This document shows, piece after piece, positions 11,398 through 24,700 of a stretch of DNA of 64,000 nucleotides. The stretch's first letter is position 1; every line of letters starts with the position of its first letter. Source of the DNA: Steromphala cineraria (taxonomy: Eukaryota; Mollusca; Gastropoda; Trochida; Trochidae). The stretch spans positions 14,824,726-14,888,725 of the forward strand of contig OU744731.1 in NCBI GenBank assembly GCA_916613615.1. The letters run 5' to 3'. A model generated the notes under the pieces. That model was not told the origin of the DNA. It did no database searches and saw nothing but the letters and a program-made list of their open reading frames with translations. The position numbers were made by a program, and so were the translations under genes.

Positions 11398-12165
11398 GTT
11401 GACTAGTGTGTGATCGTACAGGGAGCTGAACGTTTTCTGTATGTGATCGTTCATGAATAGACACACAAGAGTGCTTGATAGACACAAGTGTTCTGAATAC
11501 ATACAATAGTTGTGTCATTGAAGTACATTTATGTAGGCTACAACAAAGCATTTACAAAAACCAAGCCCAACAATTTAAAATTTATTTACATTGACACTGG
11601 TGTTGATAGAGTATATGCAATAACTTATCGGTGTTGTTGATATTGTCTAGAAATACTGTTGACTTTTCAGAAGTATCTTCTTAAGTCAATTGAATAACGG
11701 GACGTAACATGTTTTGGCGTCACAGACAAATTAGTGATAGTCATTTGATTGGTCGTTAATATAGCCTTCAAATACAATAATCGTATAAGGTCATTGTAAA
11801 AGATCGTCTAAAATATGTGATCATTTTCTATATAATTTTGATTTTTGTTATTGTTTATATGAATTGTAAATATGAATTTCTATACTCCATATACGACTCA
11901 ACAACATATTAGGTTCATATCAAATTCTTTGGGCTGCAAGTAAAATGTTACTTCCGACGATTGTTAACACACATTTTAACTATTCATTCAGTAATATAGT
12001 TTGATAAAGAGATTAATATGTATATAAAACTTATCGTTACAGAATTACAATTATAGGCGAATAAGTGAATAACAATCATATCATTCAGTCGTAGTTCAAT
12101 ATAAAGGTCATGTTGATAGAATTGATTATGACAATTTCATCAACTTTATCAATTTCTATGGTTTA

Positions 12166-12519
12166 AAGGGGCAGTTACACGTTTTTAGGGGGAATAGAAG
12201 TTGATGTCAGGAAAATGAAAATGAATGTTCCCAAGTGAAAGACAATGTATTGAAACTAAATGGAGCAGTATTGATTCAAATATATAATGTAAAGTTAAGC
12301 CATGCGATTCCTTTTTTACACAAAATGAATTAAAGGTGTTCTAAAAAAATGGCGCCAATGGATTTTATGTGAATCTTAATACTTTGTCCTCTGACTGTGG
12401 ATGATTGATTTGTGTTACGAGACGTTTGACACCATCAAAATAATACATTTAGCATTAACGTACAATTATCAGTAACAAATTGAAATATAACATTTTCAAA
12501 AAACGTGCTACTGCCCCTT
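12166..12519. mobile_element. TA-flanked MITE, family M, copy 2
   Basis: Intact 354-bp copy: AAGGGGCAGTTACACG at the left, CGTGCTACTGCCCCTT at the right, TA on both flanks. The interior contains GGAAAATGAAAATGAATG and GAATTAAAGGTGTTC, shared with the other copies. Confidence 0.8.
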
Positions 12520-12666
12520 TAAACTAAAATGCTATTGTCAACAATGTGTCTTCTCTGTTACGATACATTTGCTTGGTCTCTCAAAATGTTTTGTTTAGAA
12601 TATTAAAAAATTAAAAGAAAACAGCTGTAGACATTCCTCAATTGTAATATATATATGGTAGTCTTA

Positions 12667-12920
12667 AAGGGGCTGTAGCACGTTTTTGAACATTTTATAT
12701 TTTCAACTTTTCATTGATAATTGTAAGTTTATGCTTAATGTATTATTTTGATAGTGTCAAAAATCATTTTATGTAATTAAAGTAATCGCATAGCTAATCT
12801 TTACATTATATATTTGATTTATTACTGCCTTATTTAGTTGAAATACAGTCTTCCAATTGGAACCATTAAGTGTCATTTTACTGAAATCATCTTTCCACTA
12901 AAAATGTGCTACTGTCCCTT
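12667..12920. mobile_element. MITE, family M, copy 3 (internally shortened)
   Basis: AAGGGGCTGTAGCACG and TGTGCTACTGTCCCTT as inverted ends, 254 bp, preceded by TA. It is only about 150 bp from copy 2. Confidence 0.75.
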
Positions 12921-15900
12921 GAATATAACAGTCACACGGGATTACCTTATTTCAACATGTGAGAAATGTTACAATCGCTCAATATTTAAAACTTTATGTA
13001 ATGAAACCAAACAATAGGAACTTTAAAAATGTAATATCATTATTATTATTTATTAGTATTTCTATTGCTGTTAACCTTCGTAATGCAAGTAAAGCCCCAT
13101 TTTACCAACAAAACGACAAAATATCAACAAATGTATTGAAATCATAAGAAAATAAAGTATTGAAAGAATCTTTTAACTCAAAATCTGTATAGAATATGAG
13201 TTATAAAATTGAGTTTGTAATCGATCTCAAATTTCATTTTTATTCATAGGATGTCGATAGATGAACGAAAGTGAAAAATATGAATTAGATTATGATAAAG
13301 TATGTATTAAACATCAACACTACATACACAATTTGTAGTGATATTACTGTCAAAGCCGGTACCAATCTCAATTATTTGAAATCAGAATATTAGATAAATT
13401 GTAAGTCGATAGATTGTAAGTTGATAGTTTATCGTTGCCATAGAACGTATCAGAAGCTCGCCAAATGTCAATATATCATAAACCTCATATTAGTCATTAC
13501 CTACAATATTAAGACTTCATAACAGCAAGTGTCTCATCTTCCTTGACTTAATGACTGAAATAAAGATCATTCAAATGTCGTGTAATGACAGTTCTTTTAT
13601 ATATGTTTAAAAACAAATTGTTATTGATAAGAAACGATTTTTTTTTTGATCGATCAAAACAACATAAAACCCTATATAAGAAACGGGTAGTAGTTTTATG
13701 TCACATATATCAAACTATCGTAAAGGTGTAACATTTGATAAAAGTTACTGCATATGTCAGATCATAAATAAGATAAAGTAGTGTAAAATAATCTGTCAAA
13801 CAAACTTGATGTATATATGAATACTTCTATAACCTTTAATAGTTCTATGCAGGTTATAAATCTGTTCTGTTCTGGTCTGGCCTGGCCTGGCTTGGTCTAA
13901 GCTTAAGAAGAAAACAAGATAATTTAATAGATATCGAAATTGTACATAGCAGGATGTTAATGAGAACTTTTACGACTGCTGTATGTATAACACAGTCTTT
14001 ACTCAGATGTTGATTGGTGAATGACTATTGAGTATAGGTACAGACTGGTATATGGTTACAAACCATCTAGGTAATGAGTAGTGGTATTAGGTCTCCTGTC
14101 AGGTAACTTTGGTGTCAGTAAATAGTCTTCAAGGTGATGGTGTGCTGTCAAAGGTGATGAAAACAGAAACGATGGGTACTAAAGACGTCTATATTGATCA
14201 AGAACGTTTGATGTGTATAATGTCAGAGGTGATGCAATTTGTTTGAAAGGGGGAAAGTCAAAATAGATCTAATGAAATGTGAACGTCTGATGGTTATTCA
14301 ACATCTCTTTGGTTGCCTTGATCTATATAGTTTCAGATAGTAGCCTTTACTGCGGTGTCTCCTTGGTTGTATTTATAAGACAGAAAATAGAAAGAATAAA
14401 TATGTATTTTATTTCACATGTATGTACATTGTCGGTTCCACTTTTAAATATGTGTTTATGCTCATTTAAATCAATTTTTAAAGGTTACGCAGTCTTGGTA
14501 CATTTGCTAATATCTGTTAACATTCAGTCCTGCATCTATTATATATAATTGTACTTTTATAATTTTGCTTCATATATGTGCACTTAAGGGGTAATACAAT
14601 GTGATCTCATATCATTGTCTTGTCTTTGCCTGCTAAATGTCGTGTAAAAGCAAGTGTATTCATAAAGTGACAGTGCACATGTGTTTATTGACATATGTAA
14701 TCGAGGAGAAAATAGCTGAAGTAAAGGAAAAACAGTTTTTGCATTAATTCGATTTTCCGATTCCCAAACAACCTGTTCTTATAAGTGTAATCTTGTAGCT
14801 GTCCCAGATGATGCATTTCTCTCCAAAACCCTTTTTTATTTTTGCTCTTGACGGAGTACAGAGTACAAAAAATGCCATGGTTCGATGGCTGATTCACCGC
14901 AAATCTGTTCAAGTGCGCGTTGAATTATATTCTTCGAAAAACTTTCTCCTAATCCTGTATACGATTGACATCCTCAAATATGTCATTTTTCACGTCATTG
15001 AATTCGTTAGCCTGCACCAGGGGTTTTTCATTTTGTTTTCATTGAACTTGAAGTTTTTGAACGTTTTTTAATTGATTTTTAAGAAATTCCAAATGCAAAA
15101 TACGTGGGAGGGAGTCACATTAGCTTATTTCAAATTGCCATCACAATGATCAGTGGACATTAATGCGTTTTTATTTTTGCAGAAGCACAAAGTTTTTAAT
15201 GCATAAAACAGTATTTGTAAACCATTCTGGAAAGTCAAGGGTCTGCTCAATCACACTTATCGTGCTTTCTGGTGATTTTAATCTTAATTTCAATGCTATA
15301 TATATATTATCACGAAACGTTTTGAGGGCTCGAGTTCGTTTAGTAATATCAATGATTTGGATCTTATGATTATCATCATTCAGATAGATGCGTTTGCTAT
15401 AGTTACATGTTAATTGCATTGAACTACATAGTGCCAATACTAGTCTTATATGTGATATAATAACTTGCTGTTATTTGATTAAGAAATATTATGAACAATG
15501 ATATTTATATTATTATGAATAAGGATATGAATCTTCAGAATAATATGAATATATTGATATCATGCAGATGTTGAAACCTGATAAGATAACCCATTTAATG
15601 TGAGCCAATTCGTTTTATATTGAAATCGATTTAGTTAATGAGATTTTGAATATGATATGATCGAGAATGAAACTGGATGTTCATTAGAAGCGATTTAATC
15701 AGCCTCTGCTATAAGGAGTATGTCGACTTAATTGCAGTATCACGTTTTAATTCAAATTGGAGTTCTATGGGGTCACTTGTTGTAGATGAGAAATTCAGGA
15801 GAGGCATTAATTTCACACATCTGGTTATAGTAATCACAGATGCGCATGCTTGAAACGGTATGATAAAGCGAATAAAGAAATTGAATATTTTCAAAATATT

Positions 15901-17488
15901 GTACTTTTGAAACGTTTATGAAAAAAACATGTATGTCGTAAAGAACATGTTTCTGATGTAATTGTGTAAAGAAACATCATAATTCTACATTCACATTTGC
16001 CATTGACGTGTACTTACTTAATTTTCTCTGATATATATCATTTTTATCCCTTTCGACATGCGACATTTATTCGGAATACACACACAAGGATTCGAATTCA
16101 CATTTTTTGTTTGAGCATTTAGGCGCTTACAATGTTATTTTATGTGCGCTTCCAACGTTTTGTAATGTGGTTCTTTAAACAAGAAAAATATTTCTTTGCA
16201 TACAATCACAATGAAATAATTTACATCTTTATTTTATATGAATCGTTAATCAATTATTGATTATTCCTTTGTTTAGATGTATTAAATAAAAAATGAGTTT
16301 ACAAGCTTCTATATTTTTATTTTCTTATCGTTCACATGAAGATACATTTGCAGACATATATATAAGTGGAAATATAATTCGGAAAGTACTAATGGAAATA
16401 TAAAAAAATTAAGTGGCTTGTGGCGTTTATCTTTATTAGAAACTTAAGGTAGCCTTATGTTATTCTAAGAGGGTCTTGCGAAGTTAAAATATGATAAATA
16501 ATAGATAAATTTTAAAAATTACTTTAGAAGATAAAACTTATAGAAATATGAGTATTTGAATTTATTTAAGAAACTAATATCATAATCAGCAATGCCTTCC
16601 GTTTATCTGGAAGAATTTCCACATGCTAATGATAAAATATTTACTAATAATTCATGACTACCATTTAGAAGAGAAGTGCATAAGGAATCTGTTTTGGCTA
16701 AGTATATTTATTTCGTAAGAAAAGAACGTGTTAATGCCAACTATAAATAGTAATGTGATAGATTAATCAATAACGATATACAGGACAAACGTGTTATAGG
16801 GGTGTACATGTATGAACATTTTGAAAAAATAAATATTATTGATTTTAATTATTGGCCACTTAAGAAAATATCTATCATAACAGATTTCTTACTTATTCAA
16901 CAAGTTAACAATGACAAATCGTTTAATAATTCTTCTATAATGCAATATTCCGAGGCCGAATCAACATTCTTTTTTTTAAATTGCAAACTTGGTGTAGTTA
17001 ACATGCTTTTCATTACTTTTGATTATATTGTATTTTGGAATATGTGATAAGTATGGATAAAAGCTAAATTTAGTTATGACCAATGTTTAATTAGCCGAAC
17101 AGGTTTTACTGACGCACATAGCGATGATAGCAAAGATGTTTGACGTAGGCTGATAAAAGCCCAAATTGCGAATGAGCCTTCACCTGACTAGGTCATATAC
17201 ACTGATCGTATTTCCCTACAACTCTCTGTATTTTACCTGATTTAAGTAAGAACGTCTGCTGGATACGAATATGACACTACATTGATAATTGATCACTGAT
17301 GAACTGAACAATAAATATGATTCGCCGCCAACAGAAATCAAAATATTTTGAGTCTTAACAAATAAACAAAATGTTGTTTTTTCGAAACCACTGATGACAT
17401 ACAGTCTACACCAATAGAATATACCATTCACACGTGAACCACTCTTTTGGTTGTGTAACCTTCTTGATATGGAATAGCATTCTCTCAC

Positions 17489-17552
17489 CAAAGACGTCGC
17501 TCAAGTCATAAATCCTCTGCTGAGCTCTGTTGTAATGCATACACTTCTCAGG
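17489..17552 (-). CDS. Isolated possible coding exon, unknown gene
   Basis: On the minus strand a good acceptor (TTTCCCTTTCTAG) is followed by 64 nt reading EKCMHYNRAQQRIYDLSDVF and then the donor GTGAGAG. The composition is more protein-like than the surroundings, and frames without a stop continue past the donor. I do not recognise the family and find no partner exons, so it may be chance. Confidence 0.25.
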
Positions 17553-18377
17553 CTAGAAAGGGAAAACCTTATTGGATGTTCAAGTTAAAGTATTGTCGGA
17601 AACCCTAGAGAAAATCTCAGTCTGTTCGATAAAACAGAAATCAAACTATTTTTTTGTGTGGAAGTACTCGCGGATATAGAATTTAAAAGGTTTAAGGCGG
17701 GGTTTTTTTGTTACTCAAATATGTTGAAATAAGTAGACCTTATGAATGGGTTGCAAAAATTTGATTAATACTGCCTTTTACAGGGGAAAATATCCAAAAG
17801 TTGCATATTTGAAACGGATTTGGAAACACATTACAGGTTATGTCAATATCATATGATCAATACGTGGGATAATAAACCTTTTTTTCACTGAGTTTGCAGT
17901 TTCGCGCGTGATTAATTATGCCTTGACTTTTTGTAGAAGTTTGAGCATGTAGAAGTTTGGGGACAGAACCCGCCGTGGTTTCCTAGCCATATCTAAGTTA
18001 AAGGAAATTTGATAATAACGAATTATTTTGAATTTATACATAATTTTATTCAGTAAAATGCTTTAACTGAAACATTTTAGCAAATCGACTTAATGATTTC
18101 TCATTATATCTATTCCACGTCTGTTAATAGAAATATAATACCCTAAGGTTGTGGTCATTGATAGTTTGAAAATGTCTTTTTTTAACTATTCAATTGTCAT
18201 CCTAACAGGTTATATAATATTAAGGCGCAGCTAGGGAATTCAATGGATTTATAACTGAAAATCGGAGCCTTTATACAGTGTTTTAATTCGTCACATAAAA
18301 CTTATAGAGCATAGTTATTTTTCAGTTTGAATGTCACGTTCTAATCTCCAAGATTTTGTGCAAAGGCTGTCGCACAG

Positions 18378-18508
18378 GAACCCGATATCGTAAATAAAAT
18401 GTAGGTAAAACGTAGATAAGAAAGAACCACCCCTCTATATAATTATATAGAGGGGTGGGTCTTTCTTATCTACGTTTAACCTACATTTGTTTTTACGATA
18501 TCGGGTTC
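18378..18508. repeat. 131-bp near-perfect palindrome upstream of MVP
   Basis: Arms of about 65 bp run from GAACCCGATATCGTAAA to its inverse ending TACGATATCGGGTTC, with the centre CTATATAATTATATAG at 18435-18450. There are only a few mismatches and one indel. It ends about 185 bp before the MVP start codon, so it is in or next to the promoter. Origin is probably a fold-back transposon or a very recent inverted duplication. Confidence 0.9.
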
Positions 18509-18604
18509 ATGTGGGTTGTTGTCTTCGTTTTTCAAAAGTATCATCATAAGTACAACAGCGATATGCACATGTGTAGTCAGTTGTGTGGAGAATAGTAGCG
18601 AGTA

Positions 18605-18694
18605 ACCTCACTTCCGTGTTTTTGTTGGGCAACAACATATCTAGAAGGAGAATCTGCTGTCAGCTAACTATTTCTTAGACGGATTCTCAACGCC
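18605..18694 (+). promoter_or_regulatory. Likely MVP promoter-proximal region / 5' UTR
   Basis: CACTTCCG at 18609-18616 matches an ETS/GABP-type site, common near start sites of TATA-less housekeeping genes. It lies about 80 nt before the ATG. The ATG context (CGCCATGG) is strong. The transcription start is not visible from sequence, and an additional 5' non-coding exon is possible. Confidence 0.35.
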
Positions 18695-18763
18695 ATGGCT
18701 TCTGACAGTAGAGGGGGAATGTGTGCATTGATGCCCTATCAATATGTGCACGTGCTGAATATG
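18695..18763 (+). CDS. MVP: MVP exon 1 (residues 1-23)
   Basis: Encodes the N-terminus ending [11 protein letters not shown], equivalent to the IPPYHYIHVLD start of vertebrate MVP. Donor GTAGGT, phase 0. Confidence 0.9.
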
Positions 18764-21700
18764 GTAGGTTACAGGGTCGATCGATAGAAATCTGCATTCG
18801 ATTATGATACCGATCAATTCGTTGCTAGTAGATCGAACTGAAAATAAAACATGTCAGCTATTTTTCGGATCATCTGTTACATATATAATTCACGGACGTT
18901 TTCACTTGAATGTTTCAGTTTGAAATATCCATGAAATGTAAGAGATGATTTTAATCAAATTAATGATGACACCTTCTTTATGGTTTGGTGGTTATGGTTG
19001 ACAAACAGCCAGCGGCAAAGTCAAGATTATTTCAGCAATGTTGAAAGCACTGTCCTATCGGCTTTTCGGTCTGTAATCTCGCTAATTTTGGAAAATGTCA
19101 CGAAAAACCCTGTACTTTTAGTAAATTGACTCTTCAGTGAAACTAAACTGTATATGTGCATTTATAGAATATCTACACAATTACAATGATTAAGATCAGA
19201 TTCATCAAACATGCCTTGTTGTGCTGTAGCAAGGTATTATTCACAGTATTCACACTTGTATCTTCATTGTAACATTGTTGTTGTTGTTTTTCCAAGTTTG
19301 CCCTCATCTTTATAAAGTTGTCAAATAGAAAGTAACCAAAATTTTAACCCCAGTAACATTTTTCAACTTTTGTTTAACAATCATGTGTTTATAAAAAAAT
19401 TTGCTTGAATGTACCTTGAATTTGCATGGTTTCCACAAAAAATACCCCGACAGGACTGTATCTTCAAACATGCGAGTAAACCCCATTGATTAACGAATGT
19501 TAATCATTGCCCAATGATCAACAACAGATAATAAGGGAAACCTACCACTGTGTTAAACATTGTTGAACTAGGATGCACAGATACTCTTATAAGGGCATGT
19601 TAGTTTTGTCATATACAATGATCAACAACAGATAATAAGGGAAACCTACCACTGCGTTAAACATTGTTGAACTAGGATATATACAGATACAGTTTTAAGC
19701 TCATGTTAGTTTTGTCATATAATATACAACATTATGCTCTCTAAGATTCAAGATCAGAACAATTCAAAGACTCAGAAGTCAAATCAAGAAATTGTTCTTT
19801 AATTTGATTTTTAAAACAGATGTCTGAAAGTTAAATGAAGACCCTATTCATAGGAATAAATAGTCTGTTGGTTTGATACCTAGAGTAATATTACTTGATA
19901 AAGCATAGTAATCAATTCATTGTGGAACGTTGTCAGAAACATACAGCAGTATTAAGTGCTGTTTTACAAGCACTTTGATACAAATTGAAACATTTAGTTC
20001 ATTATTTTCTCATTTTTAGAGTCTTTTGTTAGTTTCTACCATCAATTTTATTGGACTTTTTATTCCACAAACATGGCACAGTTTTACACAACACTCATTG
20101 TCAAATGCAGTGTTTTGTATGATGAGACTGTTTCAAATATGTAATGATATTGTCCCTTTTAATGTTCAACAATGCAACCAGCAGAAATGTATTTGACTAT
20201 CTTTTTTTCCATTTCTTTAGCTTTTCCCCTTTGATTCAATTATTATTATTATTACACCATCAGGCCTAGAAAGCTGAAAATTTGTGTGCAAACTCCTAAG
20301 TTAGATAAGGAGGAATCCAAATTTTACATTTGGTAACCCTGTGGTCCGAAGTAAGGGAGGACCCACATTTGCCACACCCTAAAGCAAACTTGATAAGAAA
20401 CCTGATGAGCTACAGAGCCACTGGCTCTATTTGTAGCCATTGGATGAACTTAAATTATTTTTCAATTTTATAAGAATTTACTTCTCTAAATTGGCCACTC
20501 AGCATGTGTAGCACATATCATTGTATCTACATACAAGCTGGTAAAACACATAATTTTTATCATATTTCCAGAGCACCAATATCACACGTTTGGAAGTGGG
20601 CCCCAAGGCACTGATGCTGTTGACAAACGAATTACTAGTTGCGGGACCACTACCTATGATTGTAGTTCCTCCAGGACATTACATCAGTGTTTCAGATCCT
20701 GTCAGGTTTGTCTTTTATCCTTGTCTTCTCATATGAAACTCAATCCAATTGATGTTGCTGCTGATCAAATGTAAATAGTGTTTTTCAGGTGTTGATGTTA
20801 CAAATTATAAACTTGTCCAGTGATGTTATCTCGTATTTGTTTATCATGTAGACAATGAAAGTTTTCATGGAGATTGATGTAATATACAAAATGTGATGGC
20901 AAATGTATTACCGGTAGTATTACCAACTATTTACTAACTTGCTATATGATGAGGCATACAATAAATGTATGTGGTAAATGATTTGTTGTTAAATACTTGC
21001 ACAAAAATACACTATTATATTTCTATATTAGTATTGAACATTTTATGTTTTGTCATTCTATTTCCAGCAAATATGAAGCAGGAAAAGCAATAGAACTCAA
21101 ACTCGGTCAAATGGAAATAAGATTGCAGCAGGTCAGTTCAAATGTCATTGATATCTCATCCAGGCCTGAATGTCGGGAACTTTCAATAGGGTTATCATAA
21201 GGTTGATTGGCACTTGAATTAACTTCTCTTGAATCAAGGTTTGAAACAAATCCTTAATGAAATGTCTTGGCATGACTTGTTAAATTTTACTCTTGATATT
21301 TCTGTTTGTAAATGTTTATCACTCACTAAAGGACATGAATTTAAAACACCTTTAAAGATCAATAACATTTTCAGATGTGGACAGTGACATAGTTTGACAT
21401 TAAGACTTATCTCTTCAGTAACTACCTATGACTGTACAATGTAGGCCTACCATGTATATGATTATAAATGTAGAGCCCCAAATGGCTTCAATAATTAATA
21501 CAAAGTGATGTGGAAAAAGCATGCAGTGAAGAGACTCATTCAATCATCAAGAATAATCAATATTATTTTTGACAGAATAGCTGGAAATTGGCACTCTGCC
21601 AATGTTAAATAAATGAATGAATGAATAAAAGAGCATCTGTCTCTGATAAGAATTCAATCTTTTCAGAGGGATGAGAGTTTCAAAATATTGACTCTTTTGA

Positions 21701-24700
21701 GATACAAACTCATTCAACTAGGAGGTTTCCTCCCCACAGCTGTTTAACAGCAGCCCAATTAGTCACATATTGCATGAATAAGTAATGGTCATCATTTCTA
21801 GGACCCGTTCCCCCTGTATCCTGGGGAGACACTGACCGCCGCCCCAAACTACATCAACATGAAGGAAACATACAACAAGGCCGTGCGTCCACTACCGGTC
21901 ATCAAGGCTAACCACGCCATCAAGCTACAGGCCCTGATTGACCTGGTGGACAGGACGGTGAAGAGACGGGCCGGCGACATGTGGCAGTTGAGGGGACCGC
22001 TCACATACATACCTCGCGCTGATGTGGTAGGCGGAACTTACAACAAATTATGTTATTAAGGGGAATTTTAAACTGCTCCTACTATTGTTTTGGTTAGTCT
22101 TACACTCAGACTGTAGTTAATATGTTTTGACCTAACAAAACCTTGATAAAAGCAAGTGTAACTAATTGATATTTTTTTGGTTAATAATACATTATTTCTA
22201 GGAAGGCAGTATTTACAATAATTCTCCTGGTGATGTATACAACAAATTCCTATATTGTTTTGATGTGATTAAATATAGATTAAGCTGATGTAGGCAGCAA
22301 GTGGCAATCCTTGGTTAAAAGAAACCCAATTCAAAGGAATAGACATGAAATTCCTGAAATTGTATAAGCTGAAAAGTGCAGATGATGCTATCAATATTGG
22401 TTTCATGTTTGTCAAAACTTCACCTTGAAAATCACAATTTTGACCAAACATTTGAATTTTTTTTTAAATTTGTTGTTTGGATTTTTTCTTCAAAGGTTTG
22501 AATTTATGAAATTAATTTAAGTTTATGTTATTGAAATCAATTAAATTAAATCATTGTTATTAAGATGTTTTGTGTTTCAGGACATCGTGAAGATAGTAGA
22601 GCCAGTAGTGATAAAGATAGGAGAAGCTCTTCATCTCAAGGCTAAACAGGACACCAGGGACCACTACGGAAAGTAAGAGAATCTCTCAGATTACAACTTT
22701 TGTGAATATTGTTTTTGTGTGTTAATCTTGATGAAGATTGAATTTACCTCGGAAGCAACCTTCATATGATTCACATAACAATTCACAAAAATTGGTATAA
22801 AAAAAGATTGAAAGCCTTTGAAAGTGGCTGTTTTTGATAAAGGTAGAAATAACAGGGTATATATTTATAAACCAGCAAGGCATTGATAAACATAGTCTCA
22901 TTTAAACTTATTATCCTCAAAGTTTTGAAAAGATTCCATATTGGGGTTCCGGTGCAATTCGTTAAGCATGTGTCATAAGAAGTTAGACAATGATTTGAAA
23001 CTTATACAAGTTGTCTTGCTGAGCATGTTAGGGTTTTAACACATTTCAAGAGCACTATTAGATTTATTTAAAATTTGTGTGCCATTCAAGCTTTTGTGAA
23101 CAAACTCAAACCTTGTTTGGTTAGACATGAAAAGTTCTTGCAATATCCTTGAAAATACATGGAGAAGTAATGGAATAAGTGTTGCTTTCAAGTGTTTGAA
23201 CTTTGTCAATTGAATGCACAATGCTAATGAGCAATCAGAGAAAAACTGAAGGAATAACACAAGGCTTGAATTGGACAGTGATTTGAGATTGATGCTAGTT
23301 GCTTTGCTAGGCAAGTCTGAACATGTTTCAAAATCACAATTAACTGAGGACAAACATTTCATGTAGAAAGTGTTATAATTTCTATCATACACCTTTCTTT
23401 AAATTCATTTTGTCTTTCTGTGTTTAAGGAAGCGAGTGACAGGGGAGGAATGGTTGGTCAGAGAGCTAGGTGCCTACGTGCCAGGGGTGTTTGAACAGGT
23501 CTGCTACTATCACTTTGTACACACCACTGGCATTTCACCCAACTATTGTGATATCTATGAATTATCTAAAATCATTAAGTAAATATGTTAAATATTTTAT
23601 ATAATATTTCAGATTCAGAAGATATTTTGATTAATAACAAATAAACAGTGTAAGTTATAGGTACATAGATCCTCAGACTTTGGCTTAATTTTACTCAATG
23701 TTGAATAATTAATATAACATTAACAGCAAAACTGCCAGTGTTCAAGATGCATTTTAATGGTTTCCTGGCAAGTGGGACTTGTAGCATGAGAAGTGAAAAA
23801 GCTCTACAAGAAATTTGACAGGCGCTGCAACATAATTGTACTATTTGTTTCAAAATCACATCCGCTGGACTGCTTTGTGACGGAACCTTGAAATTATGCA
23901 GGGATGGCTGATCTTCAGGCAGCTATTTAACACTGGATATTACTCTAACCAACATCAATATGTCATATGACACAATCTGATGATATCTTTCATCTACAGG
24001 TTCTGGGTATCAAGTCAAAGATCACTCTGACACCTGAGACAGGACTCCATCTTCGAGCATCACAGACTACAGAAGATGCTTATGGTGTTAGCAGGTACTT
24101 ATCAATTTCATCTTGTAACATCCATCAAACATTTATCAATATGTTTTGAATTTGTTTTTCAAAATTGCACTGTAATTCCTTTAAAAAGGTTAATCTATGA
24201 CTTCAACTTTCCTAAGAATGCGCAATATTATAAGCATATGACATGACTTATCATATCCATTTTAACATAATTTTCAAGATTAAAACGTCAGTTTAAAAAA
24301 AAAAGTTTTACATCATAGAAAATAACAAACCAATAAAACATGATTTTACTAGAAATTTTAAACAATTGATAATAATGCTCTCATTTTTACTCAAGTGAAC
24401 TTAAAAAGACTTAAATGTAAAAAATCTTTTTCTTGCAAATTTTTTAATAATTAAAAATTTAGAAAATGTTCACGAATTATTGCTTTCATATCAGCCCCTT
24501 ATTAAAGATTGCTACTTCTTAGGGTAGCTATCTCTTGTCTTCAGTGTTAATCATCACATATACTTACCGGTAATCTCTAGACTAATGAAGCTTTCTGCTG
24601 CAGGTTAGCAGGCGAGGAATGGCTTCTGACTGGAGAGGAGACTGACAGCTACTTTCCTGAAGTTGGAGTGGTGAGAGAACTATTTTAGTCAGCAATGAAA

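Larger units (their letters stand above)
11398..17488. other. Intergenic region between the receptor and MVP
   Basis: Apart from MITE copies 2 and 3, this stretch is AT-rich and has no reading frame with recognisable domains. A short CTGGCCTGGCC-type repeat lies near 13870. The receptor promoter should lie just above 11398, but no TATA box is obvious. Confidence 0.4.

Noticed and set aside
14309..15437. Cluster of 68-88 codon frames on both strands
   Set aside because: Chance frames; overlapping on opposite strands, with no recognisable motif.
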